This document shows, one piece after another, positions 6,685 to 13,150 of a DNA stretch of 13,150 bases. The DNA lies in the NCBI GenBank assembly GCA_964649385.1, contig CAZYRA010000024.1, forward strand, positions 1 to 13,150, in the 5' to 3' direction. Each line of letters opens with the position of its first letter. Within the stretch, counting starts at the first letter, position 1. This DNA comes from UBA5760 sp964649385. Lineage in GTDB: Bacteria > Chloroflexota > Dehalococcoidia > Dehalococcoidales > UBA5760. The notes beneath the pieces are model-generated. The model was given only the letters and a program-made list of their open reading frames with translations. It did not search any database and had not been told where the DNA came from. A program made the translations under genes and the position numbers.

Positions 6685-7335
6685 GTGCAACATAATACTG
6701 AACAATCACCCGATTCCTGGGCTAATCCGGCGGCGCTGGGGTTTATTGCCCTTGCGGTTAGTCTCTTCTCCCTGGCGCCTATCCTTTGCGGATGGGTACA
6801 TCCGGCATCTTTTCCGCTCACGGCTGCCTGGGGCGCAATCGCACTGGTAGCTTTGGTTATTGTTACCATAATATTCTTCAAGAATAGAAACATGATGTTG
6901 GGAACAGCTTTCGGCATCCTGGGCATCTTGTTATCCGGAGGGTTGGCTTTCAAGGCTATTCAGCTCACCGTGTTGGCATCGAATGGCGTCGGTCTGCCAC
7001 CTGAAATGATTGCCGGTGGCACGGCAGTGGACGCAATGGTTTGGGTAGTTATCGGTGCCATCCTTATTCCGATAGGATATTTGGCTGGCTATATGTCAAA
7101 GCCCTTTGCTTTCCTTATCTGGCTGGCAGATGTAGGCGTATGGATGCTGGCCGCTACCAATTTTGGAGTTGCCGGACAAAACGTGGGTATTATCGGCGGC
7201 TACTTCATATTCATCTTAGGTATATGGTTCCTTTATATGGGAATGGCCCAGCTTGTCAATGGTACGCTAAACAGAGCTGTTGTTGGTATCGGCAGCCCAC
7301 TGTTCAAGAGTCCGACACCACCTCCTGAGGCATAA
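6685..7335 (+). CDS. Six-helix membrane protein of the acetate transporter (GPR1/FUN34/SatP) type
   Basis: Predicted 216 residues starting with GTG, ten bases after an AAGGAGG ribosome binding site. Residues 13-18 (ANPAAL, then GF) resemble the NPAPLGL motif that opens the first helix in this family. About six hydrophobic segments follow, near 17-36, 44-65, 70-90, 105-130, 133-155 and 165-190. The late GGYFIFILGIWFLYMGMA segment matches the family's GGxFGI region, and the end (VVGIGSPLFK) matches its conserved PLG-type tail. Members move acetate, succinate or related monocarboxylates with protons across the inner membrane. The gene is transcribed alone from a perfect consensus promoter, and no acetate-metabolism gene lies beside it. 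NPAAL in place of NPAPL means substrate is uncertain. Alternative: an unassigned six-helix membrane protein. Confidence 0.68.
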   Translation: MQHNTEQSPDSWANPAALGFIALAVSLFSLAPILCGWVHPASFPLTAAWGAIALVALVIVTIIFFKNRNMMLGTAFGILGILLSGGLAFKAIQLTVLASNGVGLPPEMIAGGTAVDAMVWVVIGAILIPIGYLAGYMSKPFAFLIWLADVGVWMLAATNFGVAGQNVGIIGGYFIFILGIWFLYMGMAQLVNGTLNRAVVGIGSPLFKSPTPPPEA

Positions 7336-7511
7336 CGTCGCTATTAATTGCAGCACTTAGAGAATAAGGGCTCTCATAACCACAAAGCGCCGCCGGTCTA
7401 CTAGTGATACGGCGTGTATGGGGCGTACCCTGCTAAGGCTTCCTTAAAGCTTCAGCTCTCCACCTGGATCAACTCAAACCCCCGGGCCTGGTTTGCCGAC
7501 CGTTAAGAGGC

Positions 7512-7527
7512 TATAATATGCTACAAT
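7512..7527 (+). promoter_or_regulatory. Overlapping -10 elements upstream of the K+ channel gene
   Basis: TATAAT (7512-7517) is followed closely by TGCTACAAT (7519-7527), an extended -10 form. A convincing -35 box at the right distance is missing for both. They lie 27-42 bases before the GTG start at 7554. I see nothing else definite in the 218-base gap after the transporter gene; its short inverted repeats lack T-runs. Confidence 0.4.
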
Positions 7528-7553
7528 AGAGCTTAATTACGGGTGGTTAAAAA

Positions 7554-8561
7554 GTGAAACCTTTCAAAAGGCTGCGTCAGGGGCTGATTATCCTGGCCTG
7601 CATCATAGCCGCCGGTACTATCGGCTATATGCACCTCGAGGGCTGGTCGTTCGGCGACGCCATTTATATGGCGCTAATCACCATATCCACCGTGGGCTAC
7701 GGTGAGGTCCACCCCTTAAGCGCCGCCGGGCGGATTTTTACCATAGCGTTAATCGCCGGAGGCGTCAGCGGGGTAGCCTTTGTCTTAGGCGCCTTTATCG
7801 AATACCTTATCGAAGGAAGGTTTCGTACCACCCTGGGGAGGCGGCAAATGAAAGCTAAAATGACCAAACTGAAAGACCACTTCATTCTCTGCGGCTACGG
7901 GAGGGTCGGGGAGGATATCGCCCGCACCTTTAGTGATGAGGGTATTCCCTTTATCGTGGTTGACAGCCGCCCGGACATCATTACCAAGGCAGAAGAAGCG
8001 GGCTATCTCTATCTGCTCGGTGATGCTACCAGCGATAGGGTGTTAATTGAGGCCGGTATCGAACGGGCCAAGGGCCTGGTGGCTGCCGTAGACAGCGATG
8101 TTGACAATACCTATATCACCCTCTCCGCCCGGGGGATGCATCCTGACCTGTTTATTGAGGCCCGGGCCAGCAACGAAGCGGCGGAGATAAAGCTAAAGAG
8201 GGCCGGGGCCAACCGCGCGGTGTCGCCGAATAAAATCGGCGCCCGACGTATGGCTATGCTCGCCGTACGCCCGGGGGTAGTCGACTTCATCGACACGGTA
8301 ACCTACGGCCACGGCCGGGAGATGGATATGGAAAACATAGTCGTCGGAGACTCCTCTCCACTGGTCGGTCAAACGGTAGAGGCAATCCGCCGACAGAGCA
8401 GGGCGGTTATCCTGGCGATAAGCAAGGAAAAGGGGCAGCTCCTGGCCAACCCACCCGGCGAAGTAGCTATTGAGAAGGAAGACCGCCTGATAGCCATCGG
8501 TACCAGGAAGCAACTGGCGGCCCTGGAGTGTCTTTGTGAAGGAGGTAATCCCAGTGAGTAA
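7554..8561 (+). CDS. Two-helix potassium channel with RCK/TrkA regulatory domain (MthK-like)
   Basis: The protein has 335 residues with a GTG start and only a weak upstream ribosome site (GGTGG). A first membrane helix (about 9-26) and a pore helix lead to the selectivity filter TVGYGE (46-51); the second helix follows at about 61-85. This is the minimal K+ channel pore. After a linker with MKAKM (99-103) comes an RCK N-domain with a Rossmann nucleotide or ligand motif GYGRVG (114-119) and an acidic strand end VVDSRP. An RCK/TrkA-C domain covers about 255-330. MthK-type proteins form tetramers whose RCK ring gates the pore in response to Ca2+ or nucleotides; the ligand here is not readable. 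A regulated K+ efflux or conductance role in the membrane is expected. Its last eight bases overlap the argC start, so it is translationally coupled to an unrelated biosynthetic gene. Confidence 0.93.
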   Translation: MKPFKRLRQGLIILACIIAAGTIGYMHLEGWSFGDAIYMALITISTVGYGEVHPLSAAGRIFTIALIAGGVSGVAFVLGAFIEYLIEGRFRTTLGRRQMKAKMTKLKDHFILCGYGRVGEDIARTFSDEGIPFIVVDSRPDIITKAEEAGYLYLLGDATSDRVLIEAGIERAKGLVAAVDSDVDNTYITLSARGMHPDLFIEARASNEAAEIKLKRAGANRAVSPNKIGARRMAMLAVRPGVVDFIDTVTYGHGREMDMENIVVGDSSPLVGQTVEAIRRQSRAVILAISKEKGQLLANPPGEVAIEKEDRLIAIGTRKQLAALECLCEGGNPSE

Positions 8562-9594
8562 GGTCAAGGTAGGTATTATCAATGTTACCGGTTACGCCGG
8601 CGTTGAGCTGGCCCGCCTCCTCTCTCAGCACCCGGCGGTGGAGCTTACCTCGGTCACCGGGCGCAGCCTGGCGGGGAAGCCCCTCGGCGAGGCCTTTCCT
8701 CACCTGGCCAGCATCAACCTGAGCATTGAAGCAAAACTGGGGGAGGTTGATCTGGCATTCTCCGCTATGCCGCACCAGGAGAGCGCTAAAGAGGTGATGC
8801 CGCTTCTCGACCGCGGCATTAAGGTGGTTGACATCAGCGCCGATTTCAGGCTAAAGGACGCTGCCGCATACCTTAGCTGGTACGGGGCCATTCACCCCCG
8901 GCCCGAGCTGCTGACACAAGCCGTCTACGGGCTGCCCGAGCTACACCGCGCTCAGATTAGCTCGGCCACCCTGGTGGCTAACCCCGGCTGCTATCCCACC
9001 GGAGCTATTTTGGCGCTGGCCCCAGCGGTCAAGGCCGAGCTAATCGGGCCGGAGGTCATTATCGACAGCAAGTCCGGTATCTCGGGGGCGGGTCGGAGCT
9101 TAAGCCTAAAGACCCACTTCCCCGAAGCCAATGAAGATGTCTCCGCCTACGCCCTGGGTGGACACCGCCACCTGCCCGAGATTGTCCAGGAGCTTACGCA
9201 GCTTGCCCCCGGGGCACCGCCGCAGGTAAGCTTCGTCCCTCATCTGATACCAATGACGCGGGGAATACTGACTACCGCCTACGCCCCGCTGACACCAGGC
9301 AAGGTATCCTCCGACGAGAAAGGTCGGTCGGCGGTGCTTAAACTATACCGTGACTTCTACCGGGATGAGCCCTTCGTCAGGGTGGTCGAGGCGCCCCCCC
9401 ACACCAAGCATGCCTGGGGAAACAACCTCTGCTTCGTCTATCCCACCATCGACGTAAGGACAGGAAGGCTAATTGCCGTCAGCAGCATCGATAATCTGGT
9501 CAAAGGCGCTGCCGGACAGGCCATCCAGAATATGAACCTGATGCTGGGGCTTGAGGAAACGTCCGGGCTTAATGCCCCGGCCGTTTATCCCTGA
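8554..9594 (+). CDS. argC: N-acetyl-gamma-glutamyl-phosphate reductase
   Basis: The protein has 346 residues. I chose the GTG at 8554 because AAGGAGGT (8538-8545) lies eight bases upstream and the first strand KVKVGIINVTGYAG begins at once; a GTG at 8536 would place the start inside that site. ArgC reduces N-acetylglutamyl phosphate to the semialdehyde with NADPH, the third step of arginine synthesis. Seen: the nucleotide-binding GYAG loop (13-16), the catalytic cysteine C146 in NPGCYPTGA, SGISGAGRS (174-182), HRHLPEI (204-210) and the late KGAAGQAIQNMN segment. Length is normal. The start overlaps the upstream channel gene by eight bases. The usual partners argJ, argB and argD are absent here; gyrB follows instead, so the arginine genes must be elsewhere or the operon is broken up. 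Confidence 0.97.
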   Translation: MSKVKVGIINVTGYAGVELARLLSQHPAVELTSVTGRSLAGKPLGEAFPHLASINLSIEAKLGEVDLAFSAMPHQESAKEVMPLLDRGIKVVDISADFRLKDAAAYLSWYGAIHPRPELLTQAVYGLPELHRAQISSATLVANPGCYPTGAILALAPAVKAELIGPEVIIDSKSGISGAGRSLSLKTHFPEANEDVSAYALGGHRHLPEIVQELTQLAPGAPPQVSFVPHLIPMTRGILTTAYAPLTPGKVSSDEKGRSAVLKLYRDFYRDEPFVRVVEAPPHTKHAWGNNLCFVYPTIDVRTGRLIAVSSIDNLVKGAAGQAIQNMNLMLGLEETSGLNAPAVYP

Positions 9595-9620
9595 AAAGCT
9601 TCCCTTTATAAGCTTACTCA

Positions 9621-9629
9621 TGCTATAAT
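9621..9629 (+). promoter_or_regulatory. Extended -10 promoter for gyrB
   Basis: TGCTATAAT fits the extended -10 consensus TGnTATAAT perfectly, while the -35 region is poor, as is common for this type. Transcription would start near 9636, giving a leader of about 148 bases before the gyrB ATG. Two AAGCTT hexamers (9596-9601 and 9610-9615) just upstream can pair with each other and may form the 3' end of the argC transcript. Confidence 0.5.
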
Positions 9630-9674
9630 TAGGCAAGATGGTTACCTTGACACCGCGTAGAATTTCTTCCTATC

Positions 9675-9721
9675 GGGTAGCCTATTTTTGTTCCCGTAAG
9701 CTACCCTGCTTGAGGGTTTTT
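9675..9721 (+). terminator. Terminator-like hairpin with a competing upstream hairpin in the gyrB leader
   Basis: ACCCT (9703-9707), a five-base loop and AGGGT (9713-9717) form a short stem running into five Ts (9717-9721), as in a weak intrinsic terminator. The preceding GGGTAGC (9675-9681) pairs perfectly with GCTACCC (9700-9706). That stem uses four of the five bases of the terminator's left arm, so only one structure can form at a time. It could end readthrough from argC or attenuate gyrB. A 41-codon ORF (ATG 9638, stop 9761-9763) runs across it, with no good ribosome site but only a few bases from the predicted transcript start. Confidence 0.4.
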
Positions 9722-9783
9722 GTTCAACCGTTCGACCTTCCCTTTCCCTTTATTCAACACTAACGCGGAGGTAGAGACCAGCT

Positions 9784-11715
9784 ATGACTGAGGGCAGGCT
9801 TAAGTCAACCAAGCCGCAAAAAAACGGATATACCGCTGAGGATATTCAGGTTCTGGGCGGACGGGAAGCGGTGCGCAAGCGACCCGGTATGTATATCGGC
9901 AGCACCGACCAGCGCGGGTTGCACCACCTCGTCTATGAGATTGTCTACAACAGCGTTGATGAAGCTATGGCCGGCTTCTGCTCCAGAATCATGGTCACCC
10001 TGGAGCAGGACAAATCGGTTAAGGTTGAAGACAACGGGCGCGGCATCCCAGTAGACATCCATCCCACCACCAATGTATCCGCCCTGGAGACGGTAATGAC
10101 TACCCTGCACGCAGGAGCAAAATTCGGCGGCAAGATCTACCAGGTATCCGGCGGCTTACACGGTGTAGGTGCCTCAGTAGTAAATGCCCTCTCCTCCCAG
10201 CTCAAGGTCAATATCAGGCGCGACGGGCGGCTCTACGAACAGTGCTACTGTCAGGGGATACCCCAAGGAGAGGTATCCGTGGTCGGAGAAGCCGATGGCA
10301 CCGGCACCACGATTATCTTCCTTGCCGATGAAGAGATATTCGGCCAGGTCAGCTACGATTTTGACACCCTCTGCGAGCGCCTGCGGGAAGTAGCCTATCT
10401 CAATAAGGAACTGGAGCTGTGCCTGTACGATAAAGAAAATGACACGGAAAAGACCTTCTATTTTGAGGGTGGGATTAACAGCCTCGTCCGCCACCTTAAC
10501 CGGAACCGGGAAGTCCGTCACCGCTCCCCCATCTATATCGCCAAAACAATCGACAGCACCATGGTCGAGGCATCCCTCCAGTATAACGACGGCTTTTCCG
10601 AGTCCATCTTTAGCTTTGCCAACTGCGTCAATACGGCAGACGGCGGGACCCACCTGACCGGATTCCGCTCGGCGCTGACCCGGGTCCTCAATGACTATGC
10701 CCGCAAGAACAAGTTTATCAAGGAGGATGACTCCAACCTGACCGGTGAAGATGTCAGAGAAGGGCTTGCCGCTGTCATCAGCGTTAAGCTCTCCGAACCG
10801 CAATTTGAAGGGCAGACCAAGGGCAAACTGGGTAACGCCGAGATTAAGAGCATCGTGGAGAGCATCGTAAGCGAGGGGCTATCCCTCTACCTCGAGGAAC
10901 ACCCCCCAGAGGCCCAGCAGGTTATAGACAAGTGCCTCACCGCCGCCAGAGCCCGGGAAGCCGCCCGCAAGGCCCGTGACTTGGTTATCAGAAAGAGCAG
11001 CCTCGATACCGGCACCCTGCCCGGGAAACTGGCTGACTGCTCTGAGAAAGACCCCTCTCTCTGTGAGCTATACCTGGTGGAAGGCGACTCTGCCGGCGGC
11101 TCTGCCAAACAGGGACGGAACCGCCGCTTTCAGGCAATCCTGCCCCTGCGCGGCAAAATCATCAATGTGGAAAAGGCGCCCTCAGACAAGATGCTAGCCC
11201 ACGCCGAAATCCGCGCCATCATTACGGCCTTGGGTGCGGGACTGGATGAGGAGTTTGACCTCGCCAAGCTCCGCTATCACCGGATTATCCTGATGACCGA
11301 CGCCGATGTTGACGGCTCTCACATCCGCACCCTGCTCTTAACCTTCTTCTTCCGGCATATGGTAGACCTGATTAACCACGAGCACCTGTTCATTGCTCAA
11401 CCACCGCTGTACCGTATCAAGAGCGGCAAGCAAGAACAGTGGGTCTACTCAGATGCAGAAAAAGAAGAGAGTATGACTTTGCTAAAAGGGGCGAGGAAGG
11501 TTGAGGTTCAGCGATACAAGGGCCTGGGAGAGATGAGCGCCGAACAACTGTGGGAGACCACAATGAACCCCACCTCACGCACTCTGCTCAGTGTCACCTT
11601 AGAGGATACCGTCAGGGCAGACCACATATTCCACGTGTTGATGGGGGGTGAGGTGCCGCCTCGCAAAGCCTTTATCCAGGCCCATGCCAAGAGCGTCAAG
11701 AACCTGGATATCTAG
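9784..11715 (+). CDS. gyrB: DNA gyrase subunit B
   Basis: The protein has 643 residues, usual for GyrB without the Gram-negative insert. GGAGG (9767-9771) lies upstream with a rather long spacing. It is the ATPase subunit of gyrase, which introduces negative supercoils with GyrA. The GHKL ATPase domain shows the catalytic base E52, N56, DNGRGIP (83-89), HAGAKFGG (109-116) and GGLHGVGAS (123-131). The transducer carries QTKGKLG (344-350). The TOPRIM domain shows EGDSAGGSAKQGR (434-446), then DADVDGSH (506-513). The C-terminus has QRYKGLGEM (576-584) and ends VKNLDI, which with LPLRGKIINVEK favours GyrB over ParE. Odd point: Y55 replaces the usual Asp in E-x-V-D-N of the ATP site. No gyrA or recF lies beside it. 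Its stop codon overlaps that of the convergent pyrE. Confidence 0.97.
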   Translation: MTEGRLKSTKPQKNGYTAEDIQVLGGREAVRKRPGMYIGSTDQRGLHHLVYEIVYNSVDEAMAGFCSRIMVTLEQDKSVKVEDNGRGIPVDIHPTTNVSALETVMTTLHAGAKFGGKIYQVSGGLHGVGASVVNALSSQLKVNIRRDGRLYEQCYCQGIPQGEVSVVGEADGTGTTIIFLADEEIFGQVSYDFDTLCERLREVAYLNKELELCLYDKENDTEKTFYFEGGINSLVRHLNRNREVRHRSPIYIAKTIDSTMVEASLQYNDGFSESIFSFANCVNTADGGTHLTGFRSALTRVLNDYARKNKFIKEDDSNLTGEDVREGLAAVISVKLSEPQFEGQTKGKLGNAEIKSIVESIVSEGLSLYLEEHPPEAQQVIDKCLTAARAREAARKARDLVIRKSSLDTGTLPGKLADCSEKDPSLCELYLVEGDSAGGSAKQGRNRRFQAILPLRGKIINVEKAPSDKMLAHAEIRAIITALGAGLDEEFDLAKLRYHRIILMTDADVDGSHIRTLLLTFFFRHMVDLINHEHLFIAQPPLYRIKSGKQEQWVYSDAEKEESMTLLKGARKVEVQRYKGLGEMSAEQLWETTMNPTSRTLLSVTLEDTVRADHIFHVLMGGEVPPRKAFIQAHAKSVKNLDI

Positions 11716-12281
11716 TGGACGACCTTCAAAATGGCGGTGAAATCATAGCCCGCCTCTCTCAGCCGGGTACTGCCGCCTTCTTGCCGGTCAACCAGGGCCA
11801 TCACCTTAATCACCCGGCAGTCAACTGCCTCCACGGCCTCAATGGCTTTACATACTGAGCCTGCGGTAGTCAGAACATCCTCGACTATGGCCACCCGGGA
11901 GCCCTCTTTAAGGTGTCCTTCTATCTTTCTCATCGTGCCGTGTTCCTTGATCCCCTCCCGGATGACAAAAACCGGTACCGGCTTCCCCTCCAGGTGGCTG
12001 ATTATGGCGGCTGCGGTCACCATGGGATAAGCGCCGGTCGCCACACCACCGATAGCATCAATACCGGTGCCGGCCAGCACATCATATATTACCCGCCCCA
12101 CCCGGTAGGCCCCCTCCGGGGACAGGGTGAGCCTCTTCCCATCAAAGTAGTAGCTGCTCTTCTTCCCCGAAGTAAGGGTAAACTCACCCTTAAGGAAAGC
12201 CCCCACCTCACCGGCAATCTCTCTAATCCTTCTGGCACTCTCCGTATCGAACCCCAATTCCAGGGTAGGATATACTCCCAT
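11712..12281 (-). CDS. pyrE: Orotate phosphoribosyltransferase
   Basis: The protein has 189 residues. I chose the ATG at 12281 because AGGAGG lies eight bases upstream; an in-frame TTG at 12311 would run through that site. It transfers phosphoribose from PRPP to orotate, giving OMP in pyrimidine synthesis, in the cytoplasm. Seen: the TLTSGKKSSYYFDG segment (35-48), the flexible catalytic loop around REGIKEHGT (108-116) and the PRPP-binding motif VAIVEDVLTTAGS (130-142). The usual loop sequence RKEAKDHG is altered to REGIKEHG, but the essential basic residues and His remain. It is the last gene of the obg-nadD-pyrE cluster, 31 bases after nadD. Its stop codon shares the CTAG at 11712-11715 with the gyrB stop on the other strand. 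Confidence 0.95.
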   Translation of the reverse strand: MGVYPTLELGFDTESARRIREIAGEVGAFLKGEFTLTSGKKSSYYFDGKRLTLSPEGAYRVGRVIYDVLAGTGIDAIGGVATGAYPMVTAAAIISHLEGKPVPVFVIREGIKEHGTMRKIEGHLKEGSRVAIVEDVLTTAGSVCKAIEAVEAVDCRVIKVMALVDRQEGGSTRLREAGYDFTAILKVVH

Positions 12282-12312
12282 AATATAACCCTCCTGTCTG
12301 AGGCAAACCAAC

Positions 12313-12921
12313 CTAGCCTATAGTAGCATATAAGCCCTGCTCACGGATATAATCGGCCACCGGTTCGGGAACAAGATGGCTGATGGGTAGTCCCTGAGCG
12401 ACCCGCCGTCTGATTTCCGAAGCGCTGATATCAACACGCGGTGCCTTGAGCAGAATAACGCTCTTGGTTATCCCGGGGACGAGAACCTCCAGGGAGTGGA
12501 GGTCAGGAAGTGTAACGCCCGGTCTGGGAACCGCCACCAGACGGCACATACTGACCAACCGGGCCGGCTCCCGCCACCGGGGCAATTCAGCTAGACTATC
12601 CCAGCCCAGAACGAAAGACAGCCCATCCTCATCTTTAAGCTGGCTTCTCAGTCGAGCAATGGTATCGACGGTATAAGAAGGCCCGGCCCGCTCTACCTCC
12701 ACGGTAGATAATCGATAGTGGGTCTTACCGTTAATGGCCAGGCGTATCATCTGGACGCGGTGCTCTCCGGCCGAAACCGGACCGCCTGTCCTGAGCTGCG
12801 GCTGACCAGCCGGCACAAAGAGAATCTCATCCATGGCGAGCCTAGCTGCTACCTCCCCGGCAATTGCCAGGTGGCCGTTGTGAACCGGGTCAAAGGTGCC
12901 CCCCAGTACCCCTCTCTTCAT
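12313..12921 (-). CDS. nadD: Nicotinate-nucleotide adenylyltransferase
   Basis: The protein has 202 residues with an ATG start and a G-rich ribosome site (GGGGGTG) eight bases before it. It joins the AMP of ATP to nicotinate mononucleotide, giving deamido-NAD in NAD synthesis. Seen: the nucleotidyltransferase signature GGTFDPVHNGHL (7-18), FVPAGQPQLR (about 36-45), the GPSYTVDT segment, GWDSLAELPRWRE (about 110-122) and ISASEIRRR near the C-terminus, which is the family's second ATP-binding motif (usually ISSTxIR). Length is normal. It lies 42 bases after obg and 31 before pyrE, all on the minus strand, so an operon is likely; obg-nadD linkage is common in bacteria. Confidence 0.96.
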   Translation of the reverse strand: MKRGVLGGTFDPVHNGHLAIAGEVAARLAMDEILFVPAGQPQLRTGGPVSAGEHRVQMIRLAINGKTHYRLSTVEVERAGPSYTVDTIARLRSQLKDEDGLSFVLGWDSLAELPRWREPARLVSMCRLVAVPRPGVTLPDLHSLEVLVPGITKSVILLKAPRVDISASEIRRRVAQGLPISHLVPEPVADYIREQGLYATIG

Positions 12922-12963
12922 ACCGAATTCACCCCCATCCGAACTCCTGCGGCATTCTTCACT

Positions 12964-13150
12964 CTAGCTCCAGTCCCACTCTAAACTGCCGCAGCGCACC
13001 TTATCGCCGAGACTTATCCCCAACCTCCTTAAGGCCCGGCTGATTCCCTGACGCTCAAGATTTCCTCTGACATACCAGTAAACCTCAGCCTCAGCCGTAC
13101 CCTTACTGGCGATGATACGCTCTAGCTCAGGTGCCGTAATAACAAAGGTG
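12964..13150 (-). CDS. obg: Obg/CgtA GTPase, C-terminal OCT domain only (partial)
   Basis: The reading frame enters from the window edge and ends at a TAG (12964-12966); 61 residues are visible. They begin TFVITAPELERIIAS and run through EAEVYWYVRGNLERQGI, LRRLGISLGDKVRCGS and LEWDWS. This matches the OCT domain at the C-terminus of Obg/CgtE-type GTPases: a V-x-x-x-E-R-I opening, the Y/F-x-x-L/V helix with a LERQG turn, and the L-GI--GD-V-IG-xEF ending. Obg acts in 50S ribosome assembly and stress responses. The GTPase core is outside the window. Its position just upstream of nadD supports the call. Not every Obg carries an OCT domain. Confidence 0.88.
   Translation of the reverse strand, partial: TFVITAPELERIIASKGTAEAEVYWYVRGNLERQGISRALRRLGISLGDKVRCGSLEWDWS

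Noticed and set aside
7336..7510. Short inverted repeats (CGCCG/CGGCG; TAAGG/CCTTA) after the transporter-like gene
   Set aside because: Stems of five pairs without a T-run are within chance expectation, and no RNA gene shape was found.
9784..11715. ParE (topoisomerase IV subunit) instead of GyrB
   Set aside because: The TOPRIM and C-terminal signatures (LPLRGKIINVEK, QRYKGLGEM, VKNLDI) fit GyrB better.
1..13150. CRISPR array, mobile element or attachment site
   Set aside because: No short regularly spaced direct repeats, transposase, integrase or tRNA gene was seen on either strand.

Overview
The window looks like a bacterial chromosome segment of moderately high G+C, with strong AAGGAGG-type ribosome binding sites and free use of GTG and TTG starts. 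The protein flavour (the MthK-like channel, argC, gyrB, pyrE, nadD, obg) suggests a Chloroflexota/Dehalococcoidia-type organism. That placement rests on recognition only and is tentative. No rRNA, tRNA, CRISPR array, transposase or integrase was seen.

The left half (1-6332) is an accessory signalling region. Two related Ala/Glu/Lys-rich coiled-coil proteins are transcribed divergently from a shared 256-base region: a partial one at 1-273 on the minus strand and a complete, tail-anchored one at 530-1459. The plus-strand one is followed, apparently in the same operon, by a class III adenylate cyclase-like protein with all six key catalytic and specificity residues (1496-2284). A metallo-beta-lactamase-fold protein resembling class II cyclic-nucleotide phosphodiesterases comes next (2411-3187). 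Facing this operon is a large minus-strand gene (3298-6252). Its product has a helical/TPR-like N-terminus, coiled coil, a transglutaminase-like Cys-His-Asp triad and a C-terminal cyclic-nucleotide-binding-like domain. A synthase, a hydrolase and a candidate sensor/effector thus lie side by side. The proposal that they form one cyclic-nucleotide signalling system is the main discovery candidate; it is an inference from domains and proximity. A 25-codon ORF with a CPKC zinc-ribbon half motif sits just upstream of the large gene and ends two bases before its ATG.

The middle (about 6333-7335) holds a gene-poor stretch, a perfect consensus sigma-70-type promoter (TTGACA-17-TATAAT) and a six-helix membrane protein resembling the acetate transporter family (GPR1/FUN34/SatP).

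The right half is housekeeping. A K+ channel with an RCK/TrkA regulatory domain overlaps argC (arginine biosynthesis) by eight bases. gyrB follows after a 189-base leader that contains a terminator-like hairpin and a competing hairpin. Converging on gyrB from the other strand is an obg-nadD-pyrE cluster (ribosome-assembly GTPase, NAD synthesis, pyrimidine synthesis). The gyrB and pyrE stop codons share one CTAG palindrome.
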